Shown here: positions 16,814 through 23,141 of the stretch, piece by piece
Position numbering within the stretch: position 1 is the first letter of the stretch
How the letters are laid out: each line of letters begins with the position of its first letter
Source of the DNA: an uncultured Bacteroidales bacterium
GTDB lineage: Bacteria > Bacteroidota > Bacteroidia > Bacteroidales > UBA932
Reading direction: 5' to 3'
Assembly (NCBI GenBank): GCA_900318015.1
Contig: ONJB01000036.1
Location: 1 to 35,225, forward strand
Length of the DNA stretch: 35,225 nt
Notes under the pieces: model-generated
Told to the model about the DNA's origin: nothing
The model's database searches: none
What the model saw: only the letters and a program-made list of their open reading frames with translations
Position numbers and translations under genes: made by a program

Positions 16814-17684
16814 AGCCGAAGCGGCGGAGCTCCTTGCGGGACTCGCGCCAGTCCGGATCCACTTTCACGAACGTGGAGAGGAAGACCTTCTTCTGGAAGA
16901 AGTCCTCCATCTCCAGGCGGGCCTCGGTGCCCACCTTCTTCAGGGCTGCGCCCTTCTTGCCGATGATGATGCCCTTCTGGGACTCGCGCATCACGTAGAT
17001 GACGGCGCTGATCTCATAGCGCTCTTCGCCCTCGTGGAAGGCCTCGATCTCCACCTGGCAGCTGTAGGGGATCTCCTCGCCGTAGTTGAGGAAGATCTTC
17101 TCCCGCAGGATCTCCGAGGCGAAGAAGCGGAGGTTCTTGTCGGTGAACTGGTCCTTGTCGAACCAGGCCGGGGCTTCCGGAAGACGGCTGGAAACCGCCT
17201 CCAGGATGCTTTCCAGGTTGAACTTCTCCTGGGCCGAGGCAGGGATGATCTCCGCCTTGGGGAGTTTCTCGTGCCACCACTGCATCAGCTCGACGACCTT
17301 CTCCTGCGAGGAGATGTCGATCTTGTTGATCACGAGGACCACGGGGCACTCCACTTTCGCGAGCTTCTCGATGTATGCCTCGTTCTTGTCACCCTTCTCC
17401 ACCGTGTCGGTGACGTACAGGATGATGTCCGCGTCGCCGATGGCGGTGTCCACGAAGTCCAGCATGCTCTGCTGGAGCCGGTAGTTGGGCTTCAGGATGC
17501 CGGGTGTGTCGGAATAGACGATCTGGTAGTCCTCCCCGTTGACGATGCCCATGATGCGGTGGCGCGTGGTCTGCGCCTTCGCGGTCACGATGGACAGCTT
17601 CTCCCCGACGAGCGCGTTCATCAGGGTGGACTTCCCGACGTTCGGGTTGCCGATGATGTTGACGAATCCTGCCTTGTGTGCCAT
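16803..17684 (-). CDS. era: GTPase Era
   Basis: Essential small GTPase that binds the 3' end of 16S rRNA and assists 30S maturation. The 293-residue protein has G1 GNPNVGKST (12-20), G3 DTPG, and G4 NKID. A C-terminal KH domain contains VIYVMRESQKGIIIGKKGAALKKVG split by its GxxG loop. The length matches the family. The start overlaps the stop of the RluB-type gene as TAATG (17684), and parC follows immediately, so rluB-era-parC is one leftward transcription unit. No irregularity seen. Confidence 0.96.
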   Translation of the reverse strand: MAHKAGFVNIIGNPNVGKSTLMNALVGEKLSIVTAKAQTTRHRIMGIVNGEDYQIVYSDTPGILKPNYRLQQSMLDFVDTAIGDADIILYVTDTVEKGDKNEAYIEKLAKVECPVVLVINKIDISSQEKVVELMQWWHEKLPKAEIIPASAQEKFNLESILEAVSSRLPEAPAWFDKDQFTDKNLRFFASEILREKIFLNYGEEIPYSCQVEIEAFHEGEERYEISAVIYVMRESQKGIIIGKKGAALKKVGTEARLEMEDFFQKKVFLSTFVKVDPDWRESRKELRRFGYEF

Positions 17685-18946
17685 TATACGTACGCCCCCA
17701 TCTTCAGGATGTTCACCTCGCCCTCGGTCAGGTAGCGCCAGTCGCCCTTCTTGAGGCCCTTCTTGGTGAGGCCGGCGAAATAGACGCGGTCCAGGGCCTT
17801 CACTTCGTAGCCCATGGACTCGAAGATGCGGCGGACGATCCGGTTCTTGCCGGAGTGGATCTCGATGCCCAGCTGGCGGTGGTCGCGGGCGTCGATGTAC
17901 TCGAGTTCATCGGCGGCGACGACGCCGTCCGTCAGCTCGATGCCGGCGAGCACCTTCTCCTTGTCCTCCTCGGTGAGGGGATGGTCCAGGACGACCTGGT
18001 AGATCTTCTTCTTGTTGTAGGACGGGTGGGTGAGGCGCTCGGCCATCTCGCCGTCGTTGGTGAACATCAGCACGCCGGTGGTGTTCTTGTCCAGGCGGCC
18101 GACCGGGAAGACGCGCGTCGGGCAGCCCTTGAGGATGTCCATGACGGTCTTTTCCGCGTGCGGGTCGCTGGCGGTGGTGACATAGCCCTTGGGCTTGTTC
18201 ATCACGATGTACACCTTCTCCTCGCCCTTGAGACGCTCGCCGTTGAAGCGGATGTCGTCGGTGAGGACGTTGACCTTGGTGCCGAGTTCGGTGACGACCT
18301 CCCCGTTCACGGTGACGACACCGCTCTGGATGAGCGTGTCGGCCTCCCTGCGGGAGCAGACGCCGGAATTGGCGATGTACTTGTTCAGGCGGACGACCTC
18401 CTTGATCGGGGTCTTCGCGGTATCGTCGTCGGACCAGGCGCTGCCGCTCACCTGCGGCTTGCGGCTGAGCATCGCGCTCATGCCGGCGTCGGCCTCTGAA
18501 CGCTTGCCCATGGGCTTGCGGCCGCGGGCCGGGCCCGGCTTCGTGCCGAAGGACGGCTTGCCGTAGCCGGCCTTGCGGGGCTTGTCGCCATACGGCTTCT
18601 CGCCGTAAGGCTTGTCACCGTGCGGCTTGCTGCCGAACGGCTTGCGCTCGCCGTACGGGCGCTCGCCCTGCGGGCGGTCGCCATAAGCGCGGTGCTCACC
18701 CTGCGGGCGGCCCTCGCCGTACGCTTTGTGTTCTCCATAGCTCCGGCGTTCCCCCTGCGGACGGGCCGGACGGGCGCCATAGGCGCGCTGCGGCTGCTGG
18801 TCCGAATCAAAGGAACGGCTGGTGCTGTAATCTTCCCGATGTGGGCGGTATCCGCCTTCGCGGCGGCCGTATTCCACTTTCTCTGCGCGGCCTTCGGCAG
18901 GCCTCCTGGTGAAATGGGTACGTGTACCCTTCTTGTTGTTTTCCAT
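17684..18946 (-). CDS. rluB: RluB/RsuA-family rRNA pseudouridine synthase with a long repetitive basic N-terminus
   Basis: Cytoplasmic pseudouridine synthase; RluB modifies U2605 in 23S rRNA, RsuA modifies 16S rRNA. The C-terminal half has an S4 RNA-binding domain (about 183-240, RLNKYIANSGVCSRREAD) and the synthase domain with catalytic Asp286 in GRLDKNTTG, then THPSYNKKKIYQV. Residues about 1-175 are low-complexity and strongly basic, with repeated PYGEKPYGDKP, PQGEHRAYGDRP and SYGEHKAYGEG units. They resemble the disordered tails on RNA-binding proteins in Bacteroidetes. At 420 residues it is about 170 longer than the catalytic family minimum. The substrate base cannot be decided from sequence; RluB is the usual ortholog. 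Confidence 0.9.
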   Translation of the reverse strand: MENNKKGTRTHFTRRPAEGRAEKVEYGRREGGYRPHREDYSTSRSFDSDQQPQRAYGARPARPQGERRSYGEHKAYGEGRPQGEHRAYGDRPQGERPYGERKPFGSKPHGDKPYGEKPYGDKPRKAGYGKPSFGTKPGPARGRKPMGKRSEADAGMSAMLSRKPQVSGSAWSDDDTAKTPIKEVVRLNKYIANSGVCSRREADTLIQSGVVTVNGEVVTELGTKVNVLTDDIRFNGERLKGEEKVYIVMNKPKGYVTTASDPHAEKTVMDILKGCPTRVFPVGRLDKNTTGVLMFTNDGEMAERLTHPSYNKKKIYQVVLDHPLTEEDKEKVLAGIELTDGVVAADELEYIDARDHRQLGIEIHSGKNRIVRRIFESMGYEVKALDRVYFAGLTKKGLKKGDWRYLTEGEVNILKMGAYV

Positions 18947-18980
18947 TTTTCTTGCCCCTTCACGGGGGTTCTAAAGTGAT

Positions 18981-19004
18981 AAAAATCAATGACTCACGTC
19001 ATTG
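18981..19004 (-). terminator. Rho-independent terminator of the exbB-exbD-tonB operon
   Basis: Read on the minus strand, 25 bp beyond the tonB stop, the sequence forms CAATGAC-GTGA-GTCATTG, a perfect 7-bp stem with a four-base loop, followed by GATTTTTA. It separates tonB from the rluB-era-parC unit downstream. A perfect DnaA-box sequence (TTATCCACA, minus strand) lies beside it at 19005-19013 and is probably coincidental. Confidence 0.7.
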
Positions 19005-19028
19005 TGTGGATAAAGTGTTGCTTTTCTT

Positions 19029-19820
19029 CTACTGCAGTTTGAAGATGTAGGTGATGGTGCCCATCTGGACGGCGGGCGCGTCGGCCTTGGTGTTGAAGTG
19101 GGCCTTCATGGCGGCGTTGCGGGCGGCGTTCCAGAGGCCGGAGTCGGTGACCGTGGTCCCTTCGACGCCCGGAACGGCTTCCGTGACGTTTCCATATTGG
19201 TCCACCTTGACCCGCACGACGACCGTGCCTTCCAGCTGGGCGTTGTAGGTGGGCCGGGGAAGGGTGCCGACCACGTTGCGCCCGCTCAGGTGCGCGTTGG
19301 CGGCTCCCTGAGTGCGGCCTTCCTTCGTGTTGCCGTCCGGCTGGCCGGCCTTGAAGCCTTCACTGGCCTCGGAAGCGCTGTGCGGCGCCGTGGCCTTGTC
19401 GTCCTGCTGGCTCATGCCCGGGAACGAGGCGCGGGGATCCAGCTTCGGCTCCTCCTTCTTCGGGGGCGCGGGAACTTCCACGTCGCCGTGGCCGTTCTCC
19501 TTCGTCGCCGGCGTCCGGTTGGGCCGGTCGTTCACGTGGGGCGACTCCGCCTTCTGCACCAGTTCCACGGGCTTCGTGGGATCCGTCTCCTCCGCCTGCG
19601 GCTGCCGTCCGACCTTGGTGTCGACCGGCTTCTCGTCCTCCAGGACCTCTTCCTCGAAGTCGATGAGGAAGCTGGTCTCCGGCGGCGGGGGATCCAGGTA
19701 CTTCAGCCCCGCGGTCAGGCAGAAGACGAGGGCCACGACGTGGACGAGCACGGTGGCCGCGAGACCCGTCAGGCGGGCCCGCTTGTCCTCAGTCTGTCTG
19801 GAGCGGAGATACGGCTGCAT
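19029..19820 (-). CDS. TonB-family energy transducer
   Basis: Periplasm-spanning protein that couples the ExbB-ExbD proton motor to outer-membrane TonB-dependent transporters. It has 263 residues: a short cytoplasmic head, one transmembrane segment (about 18-41, with the His common in TonB anchors in VLVHVVALVF), and a Pro/Glu/Lys-rich linker (about 45-170). The C-terminal TonB domain covers about 175-263 (RPTYNAQLEGTVVVRVKV to GTITYIFKLQ). Three base pairs separate its start from the exbD stop. It is the last gene of a three-gene operon. The transporter it serves is not in this window. Confidence 0.9.
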   Translation of the reverse strand: MQPYLRSRQTEDKRARLTGLAATVLVHVVALVFCLTAGLKYLDPPPPETSFLIDFEEEVLEDEKPVDTKVGRQPQAEETDPTKPVELVQKAESPHVNDRPNRTPATKENGHGDVEVPAPPKKEEPKLDPRASFPGMSQQDDKATAPHSASEASEGFKAGQPDGNTKEGRTQGAANAHLSGRNVVGTLPRPTYNAQLEGTVVVRVKVDQYGNVTEAVPGVEGTTVTDSGLWNAARNAAMKAHFNTKADAPAVQMGTITYIFKLQ

Positions 19821-19823
19821 CGC

Positions 19824-20234
19824 TTATTCGGGTTGGGTCGCCAGGATGACCTTGTAGTGGTTCCGCTTGGCGATGTTCATGATACCGACGATTTCGCCCA
19901 CGGGGACGCTCTGGTCGGAGAAGATGGAGAAGGTCGGGTCCTCTTCGCCCGAAAGGAGCTCGATGAGCCCGTCCTCCACTTCCTCGTAGGAGGCCGGGTC
20001 CTGGTCTCCGTTGATGTGGTAGGTGTAGGTGTCGTTGCCCCAGTCCTTGATGCTGACGCTCACCGTGGCCTTCGCCCCGATCTGGCCCGTGCTCTTCGGG
20101 AGGAGGAGCTTGAGGGCGTTCGGGTTGATGAGGGTCGAGGTCACGAGGAAGAAGATCAGCAGCAGGAACACGATATCCGTCATCGAGGATACCGAGAACG
20201 ACGCGTCCACCTTCGTGTTTCTCTTGAGTGCCAT
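19824..20234 (-). CDS. exbD: ExbD/TolR-family biopolymer transport protein
   Basis: Proton-channel partner of ExbB. The 136-residue protein has a short N-terminus, then one membrane segment (about 17-37, SSMTDIVFLLLIFFLVTSTL) carrying the conserved channel Asp20. A periplasmic domain follows (about 40-136, with SIFSDQSVPVGEIVGIMNIAK). The length is normal for the family. It lies between exbB and tonB with 3-bp gaps on each side, so the three are surely co-transcribed. By sequence it could equally be called TolR; the adjacent tonB favours ExbD. Confidence 0.92.
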   Translation of the reverse strand: MALKRNTKVDASFSVSSMTDIVFLLLIFFLVTSTLINPNALKLLLPKSTGQIGAKATVSVSIKDWGNDTYTYHINGDQDPASYEEVEDGLIELLSGEEDPTFSIFSDQSVPVGEIVGIMNIAKRNHYKVILATQPE

Positions 20235-20237
20235 AGA

Positions 20238-20960
20238 CTATTCTTCTCCGGGTTCGTGAAGGACGATGTCGATGAACTGCATCGTGGAGCTCTCCATCTT
20301 GTACACCAGGTTGGAGACCTTGGAGGTGAGCCAGTTGTAGCCGAAGTAGGCGATGATGCCCACGACGAGACCGCCCACGGTGGTGAGCATCGCGGTGTAG
20401 ATGCCGTCGCTGAGGAGGGTGATGTCGATGTTGTTGCCGGCCTTGGACATGTTGAAGAAGGCCTTGACCATACCGAGCACGGTGCCGAGGAAACCGATCA
20501 TCGGGGCGCCGCCGGCGATGGAGGCGAGGATCGGGAGACCCTTCTCCAGGCGGGAGACCTCCACGTTGCCGGTGTTCTCGATGGCGGACTGGATGTCGGC
20601 CATCGGACGGCCCAGGCGGTGGATGCCGGTCTCGATCATCCGGGCGACCGGATTGTCATACTTGCGGCACAGGGTGACGGCCGACTTGGTCTTGCCCGCG
20701 TTCATGTAGTCGCGGATGTCGTTCATGAAGTTGCCGTCGATCTTGGAGGCCTTGTTCAGGGTCCACCACTTCCATCCGATGATGTAGATGGCGAGGATCG
20801 AGAGGGCGAGGAGGACCCACATGAGGGGACCGCCCATCGTGAACATCGAGAAGAGACTCTCGCTCATCTGGGTAGGCTGCGCGGCCGGGGTCGCGGCGAC
20901 CTGCTCCAGGGCCTCTCCGGCGGCCTGGACCAGCGTGTCAGTTTGCAAAAGGAAAAGCAT
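20238..20960 (-). CDS. exbB: ExbB/MotA/TolQ proton-channel family protein
   Basis: Inner-membrane proton-channel pentamer subunit of the TonB energising complex. The 240-residue protein has three predicted membrane segments: about 44-65 (LMWVLLALSILAIYIIGWKWW), about 145-170 (ILASIAGGAPMIGFLGTVLGMV, the family signature) and about 192-215 (TTVGGLVVGIIAYFGYNWL). An N-terminal stretch rich in Ala, Gln and Thr precedes the first. It is the first gene of the exbB-exbD-tonB operon and diverges from the TPR-AraC regulator across an 87-bp gap with a promoter box on each strand. Confidence 0.92.
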   Translation of the reverse strand: MLFLLQTDTLVQAAGEALEQVAATPAAQPTQMSESLFSMFTMGGPLMWVLLALSILAIYIIGWKWWTLNKASKIDGNFMNDIRDYMNAGKTKSAVTLCRKYDNPVARMIETGIHRLGRPMADIQSAIENTGNVEVSRLEKGLPILASIAGGAPMIGFLGTVLGMVKAFFNMSKAGNNIDITLLSDGIYTAMLTTVGGLVVGIIAYFGYNWLTSKVSNLVYKMESSTMQFIDIVLHEPGEE

Positions 20961-20996
20961 ATCGTTTAACTGTTTTGTTCCAATTCTTTCAACCTA

Positions 20997-21004
20997 CAAA
21001 GGTA
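20997..21004 (-). promoter_or_regulatory. Probable -7 box of the exbB operon
   Basis: The minus strand reads TACCTTTG, matching TAnnTTTG, 36 bp upstream of the exbB ATG at 20960. No clear -33 TTG is seen at the usual spacing. Confidence 0.55.
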
Positions 21005-21018
21005 CAAATAATTTTTCG

Positions 21019-21026
21019 TATCTTTG
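21019..21026 (+). promoter_or_regulatory. Probable -7 box of the TPR-AraC regulator gene
   Basis: TATCTTTG matches TAnnTTTG and ends 21 bp before the ATG at 21048. The TGCTAA repeats found at the two downstream promoters are absent here, so the regulator is not obviously autoregulated through that site. Confidence 0.6.
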
Positions 21027-21047
21027 CGTTGAGAAAACCGTGCCGCA

Positions 21048-22712
21048 ATGAAAAAACTGTTGTCCGCATTCCTTTTCTGGATTCTTCTTTCCGTTACCGC
21101 CTGGGCCGGTCCGGTGGAGGACGCCGTCGCCGCCTTCGACAAGAACCCGACCGAGGCCCATGCCGCCGCGTTCTTCGCCCTGCTCCAGCAGGAGGAGTAC
21201 ACGGATGAGCCCGTCGTCTTCGCGCCGGGAACCCCGATGGAGGAGATCTCCGCCCATGTCTGGTACTGGGCCGGTGACTGGTATTACAACCTGCAGGACT
21301 ATCCCAACGCCGTGAAATACGCGGAAAAGTCGCTGCCGGTCATCCCCGAAGGGGACGACGCCGAGCTGCTCAAGGCGGACTGCCTGAACCTCCTCGCCAT
21401 GGGCTATGTCCGGCTGTCGGATTTCGCCAAGGCCGCGGATTACGCCCGGCAGTGCTACGTGCTGGACGAGAAGTCCGGCGATGCGGACCGCATCAGTTCG
21501 TCCCTGAACACGATCGCCGGCATCTACATGGCCGGTGACCAGCCGGAGGAAGGGGAGAAATATATCCTCCGGGCGCTTGAGTACGCCGCCAAGGCCGACA
21601 ATCCGCCTCGCATGGCCGTCCTGCACGGGATGGCCTCCGAGATCTTCCACGCCGAAGGCAAGGACGAGGAAGCGCTGAAATATGCCGATATGGCCTTCGA
21701 GGAAGAGAAGGCGCTCGGGCGGGAGTACCAGGCAGCCGTGCGGCTCACGCAGAAGGCGTCCGCCCTCATCGGCCTGAACCGCTGGGATGAGGCGGAAGCC
21801 CTGCTCGAGAAGGTGATCCCTTACTTCAAGGCCGTGGGCGACGTCCACTCCCAGGGCATCGCCGACAACAAGATGGGCATGACCGTCATGGCCCTCAAGC
21901 GCTATGACGATGCAATCCCGTACTACCGGGAAGCGGCCGACATCTTCGCCGCCATCCAGGACCCCTACAACGAGATCCAGGCGCGCCGGGGCCTGTACGA
22001 GTGCCTCTGGCGGACGGATCGGAAAAAGGAGGCCAACGACGAATTCTACCGCTACAACGACCTCCGCGATTCATTATATAAGGTAGCATCGGCCGAATCC
22101 CTCGCCAAGTACGACGCCGAGTTCGGCAACGACTGGCTGCGCCTGGAGAACCACGCCGAGCGGCAGGCCCGGATCCGGATCACCCTCATCGCCCTCGCCG
22201 TCGCCCTTCTCGCCGTCCTTGTGTGGTGGCTGATGCATCGCCGCAACCGCCGCCAGGCGAAGATCAACGACGAGCTCAACGAGAACATCCGCGACCTCCG
22301 CGAGAAGTACAGCCAGCTCCACATCCACTACGACAACGCCATGCTCACGAACAAGGCCCCGCAGGACGAGGCCGTGGACATGCCCCAGGCGCACCGGGAA
22401 TTCCTGGAGCAGACGGTGGATATCATCAACGAGCTTTTCTCCAAGGAATCCGTCAGCGTGGAGACGATTTCCCAGCGGATGAACATGAGCCCCTACCAGT
22501 TCCGTCAGCGCCTGCAGAGCATCACCGGCGAGACGCCGCAATCCTTCATCCAGACCGTCCGCATGCGCCGCGCCCGCTACCTGCTGGACAACCATCCGGA
22601 GCTCAACATCAGTGAAGTTTCGCGACTCTGTGCCTACGGAGACGTCCCCAGCTTTACGCGCGCTTTCAAGAATGCCTTCGGAATGACACCGAGCAAATAT
22701 CTGGGCAGATAG
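21048..22712 (+). CDS. Membrane-spanning TPR-AraC family transcriptional regulator
   Basis: A one-piece sensor-regulator of 554 residues. It has an N-terminal signal/anchor (1-20), then a periplasmic region of TPR-like helical repeats (about 20-340; NLLAMGYVRLSDFAKAADYARQ, ADNKMGMTVMALKRYDDAIPYY). A membrane segment follows (about 376-397, ITLIALAVALLAVLVWWLM), a short coiled coil, and a C-terminal AraC-type double helix-turn-helix (about 455-554; VETISQRMNMSPYQFRQRL, ISEVSRLCAYGDVPSFTRAF, GMTPSKYL). Such proteins read a periplasmic cue and bind DNA from the membrane. It lies directly upstream of two surface-protein units whose promoters share a 21-bp-spaced direct repeat, so these are its probable targets. 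A hairpin terminator follows it. Confidence 0.9.
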   Translation: MKKLLSAFLFWILLSVTAWAGPVEDAVAAFDKNPTEAHAAAFFALLQQEEYTDEPVVFAPGTPMEEISAHVWYWAGDWYYNLQDYPNAVKYAEKSLPVIPEGDDAELLKADCLNLLAMGYVRLSDFAKAADYARQCYVLDEKSGDADRISSSLNTIAGIYMAGDQPEEGEKYILRALEYAAKADNPPRMAVLHGMASEIFHAEGKDEEALKYADMAFEEEKALGREYQAAVRLTQKASALIGLNRWDEAEALLEKVIPYFKAVGDVHSQGIADNKMGMTVMALKRYDDAIPYYREAADIFAAIQDPYNEIQARRGLYECLWRTDRKKEANDEFYRYNDLRDSLYKVASAESLAKYDAEFGNDWLRLENHAERQARIRITLIALAVALLAVLVWWLMHRRNRRQAKINDELNENIRDLREKYSQLHIHYDNAMLTNKAPQDEAVDMPQAHREFLEQTVDIINELFSKESVSVETISQRMNMSPYQFRQRLQSITGETPQSFIQTVRMRRARYLLDNHPELNISEVSRLCAYGDVPSFTRAFKNAFGMTPSKYLGR

Positions 22713-22729
22713 GCTCATATTTTACGAAA

Positions 22730-22786
22730 TGCTAAAATAATTTGACGGGGTGCTAACAAGCGCCCCGTTTTTGGTCGTTAACTTTG
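22730..22786 (+). promoter_or_regulatory. AraC-type operator and promoter of the BspA-like unit
   Basis: Two direct repeats of TGCTAA start at 22730 and 22751, 21 bp apart; the extended half-site resembles TTTgACGAAATGCTAAAA. The -7 box TAACTTTG starts at 22779, 28 bp after the second repeat. The same spacings, 21 and 28, are found at 28186-28242. AraC-family proteins typically bind pairs of direct repeats about 21 bp apart next to polymerase. The second repeat overlaps the terminator of the regulator gene. Confidence 0.72.
22745..22772 (+). terminator. Rho-independent terminator of the TPR-AraC regulator gene
   Basis: ACGGGGTGC-TAACAA-GCGCCCCGT forms a 9-bp stem (one G-T pair) followed by TTTTT, 33 bp after the regulator's stop codon. 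The ascending arm and loop contain the second TGCTAA repeat of the downstream operator, so one sequence serves both. Confidence 0.8.
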
Positions 22787-22811
22787 CTTTTGGTTAAATG
22801 TACCCTTACCC

Positions 22812-22964
22812 ATGGAGAAAACCGACGAGCAGGAAAAGGCGACCAACTTCGCGTTGAAGTACCTCGAGCACCTCATCGAAAAGGAGCTCGAGGCCTCCGA
22901 ATCCACCCCCACCCCCTCCACCGGCAAGGACGATCCCAAGAAGAAAAATCAAACGAAAAAATAG
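22812..22964 (+). CDS. Small protein of unknown function (50 residues)
   Basis: First ORF after the regulated promoter, ATG at 22812 to TAG at 22964. The protein begins MEKTDEQEKATNFALKYLEH and ends in a Ser/Thr/Pro and then Lys-rich tail (DPKKKNQTKK). The first 28 residues look like one amphipathic, highly charged helix. There is no signal peptide or membrane segment, so it is probably cytoplasmic. It is separated by only a few bases from the next small ORF and its ATG falls at a natural leader distance from the -7 box, which supports it being real. I do not recognise a family. Confidence 0.55.
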   Translation: MEKTDEQEKATNFALKYLEHLIEKELEASESTPTPSTGKDDPKKKNQTKK

Positions 22965-22971
22965 GATGACT

Positions 22972-23124
22972 ATGGAAAAGCAAACTTATGTCGCGCCCGT
23001 AAGCGAGGCAGTCTACGTCAGAATGGAGATGAACATCATGTCCGGTGGAGGCAATAATGGAGGCTATAATGGTGATACGCCTCAGGGCGAAGGATCCGAA
23101 TTTGGTGGTAATGTTTTCCCTTGA
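22972..23124 (+). CDS. Small glycine-rich-tailed peptide (50 residues)
   Basis: Begins MEKQTYVAPVSEAVYVRMEM and ends in a Gly/Asn-rich tail (SGGGNNGGYNGD ... EFGGNVFP). I chose the ATG at 22972 because an AGGA lies 5 bases upstream; another in-frame ATG is at 22966. The layout is a short charged head, then YxAPxxE, then a hydrophobic-charged stretch, then a Gly-rich tail. It recalls small ORFs that I have seen beside surface-protein genes in Bacteroidales and that have no assigned role. No signal peptide and no double-Gly leader cut site of the usual kind is visible. The lipoprotein gene starts 17 bp downstream. Confidence 0.6.
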   Translation: MEKQTYVAPVSEAVYVRMEMNIMSGGGNNGGYNGDTPQGEGSEFGGNVFP

Positions 23125-23141
23125 CTTTAATCTCTAACGAT

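Noticed and set aside
18955-18968. CCCC/GGGG hairpin just upstream of rluB as a riboswitch
   Set aside because: Only a 4-bp stem with no conserved aptamer features; it may be incidental or a minor 5' leader structure.
19005-19013. Perfect DnaA box (TTATCCACA on minus strand) beside the tonB terminator
   Set aside because: A single isolated copy in a short gap; one such 9-mer in 35 kb is not significant by itself.
22784-22969. 61-codon ORF in another frame over the first small gene
   Set aside because: It starts within the expected leader, shows no family pattern, and overlaps the better-placed ORF at 22812-22964.
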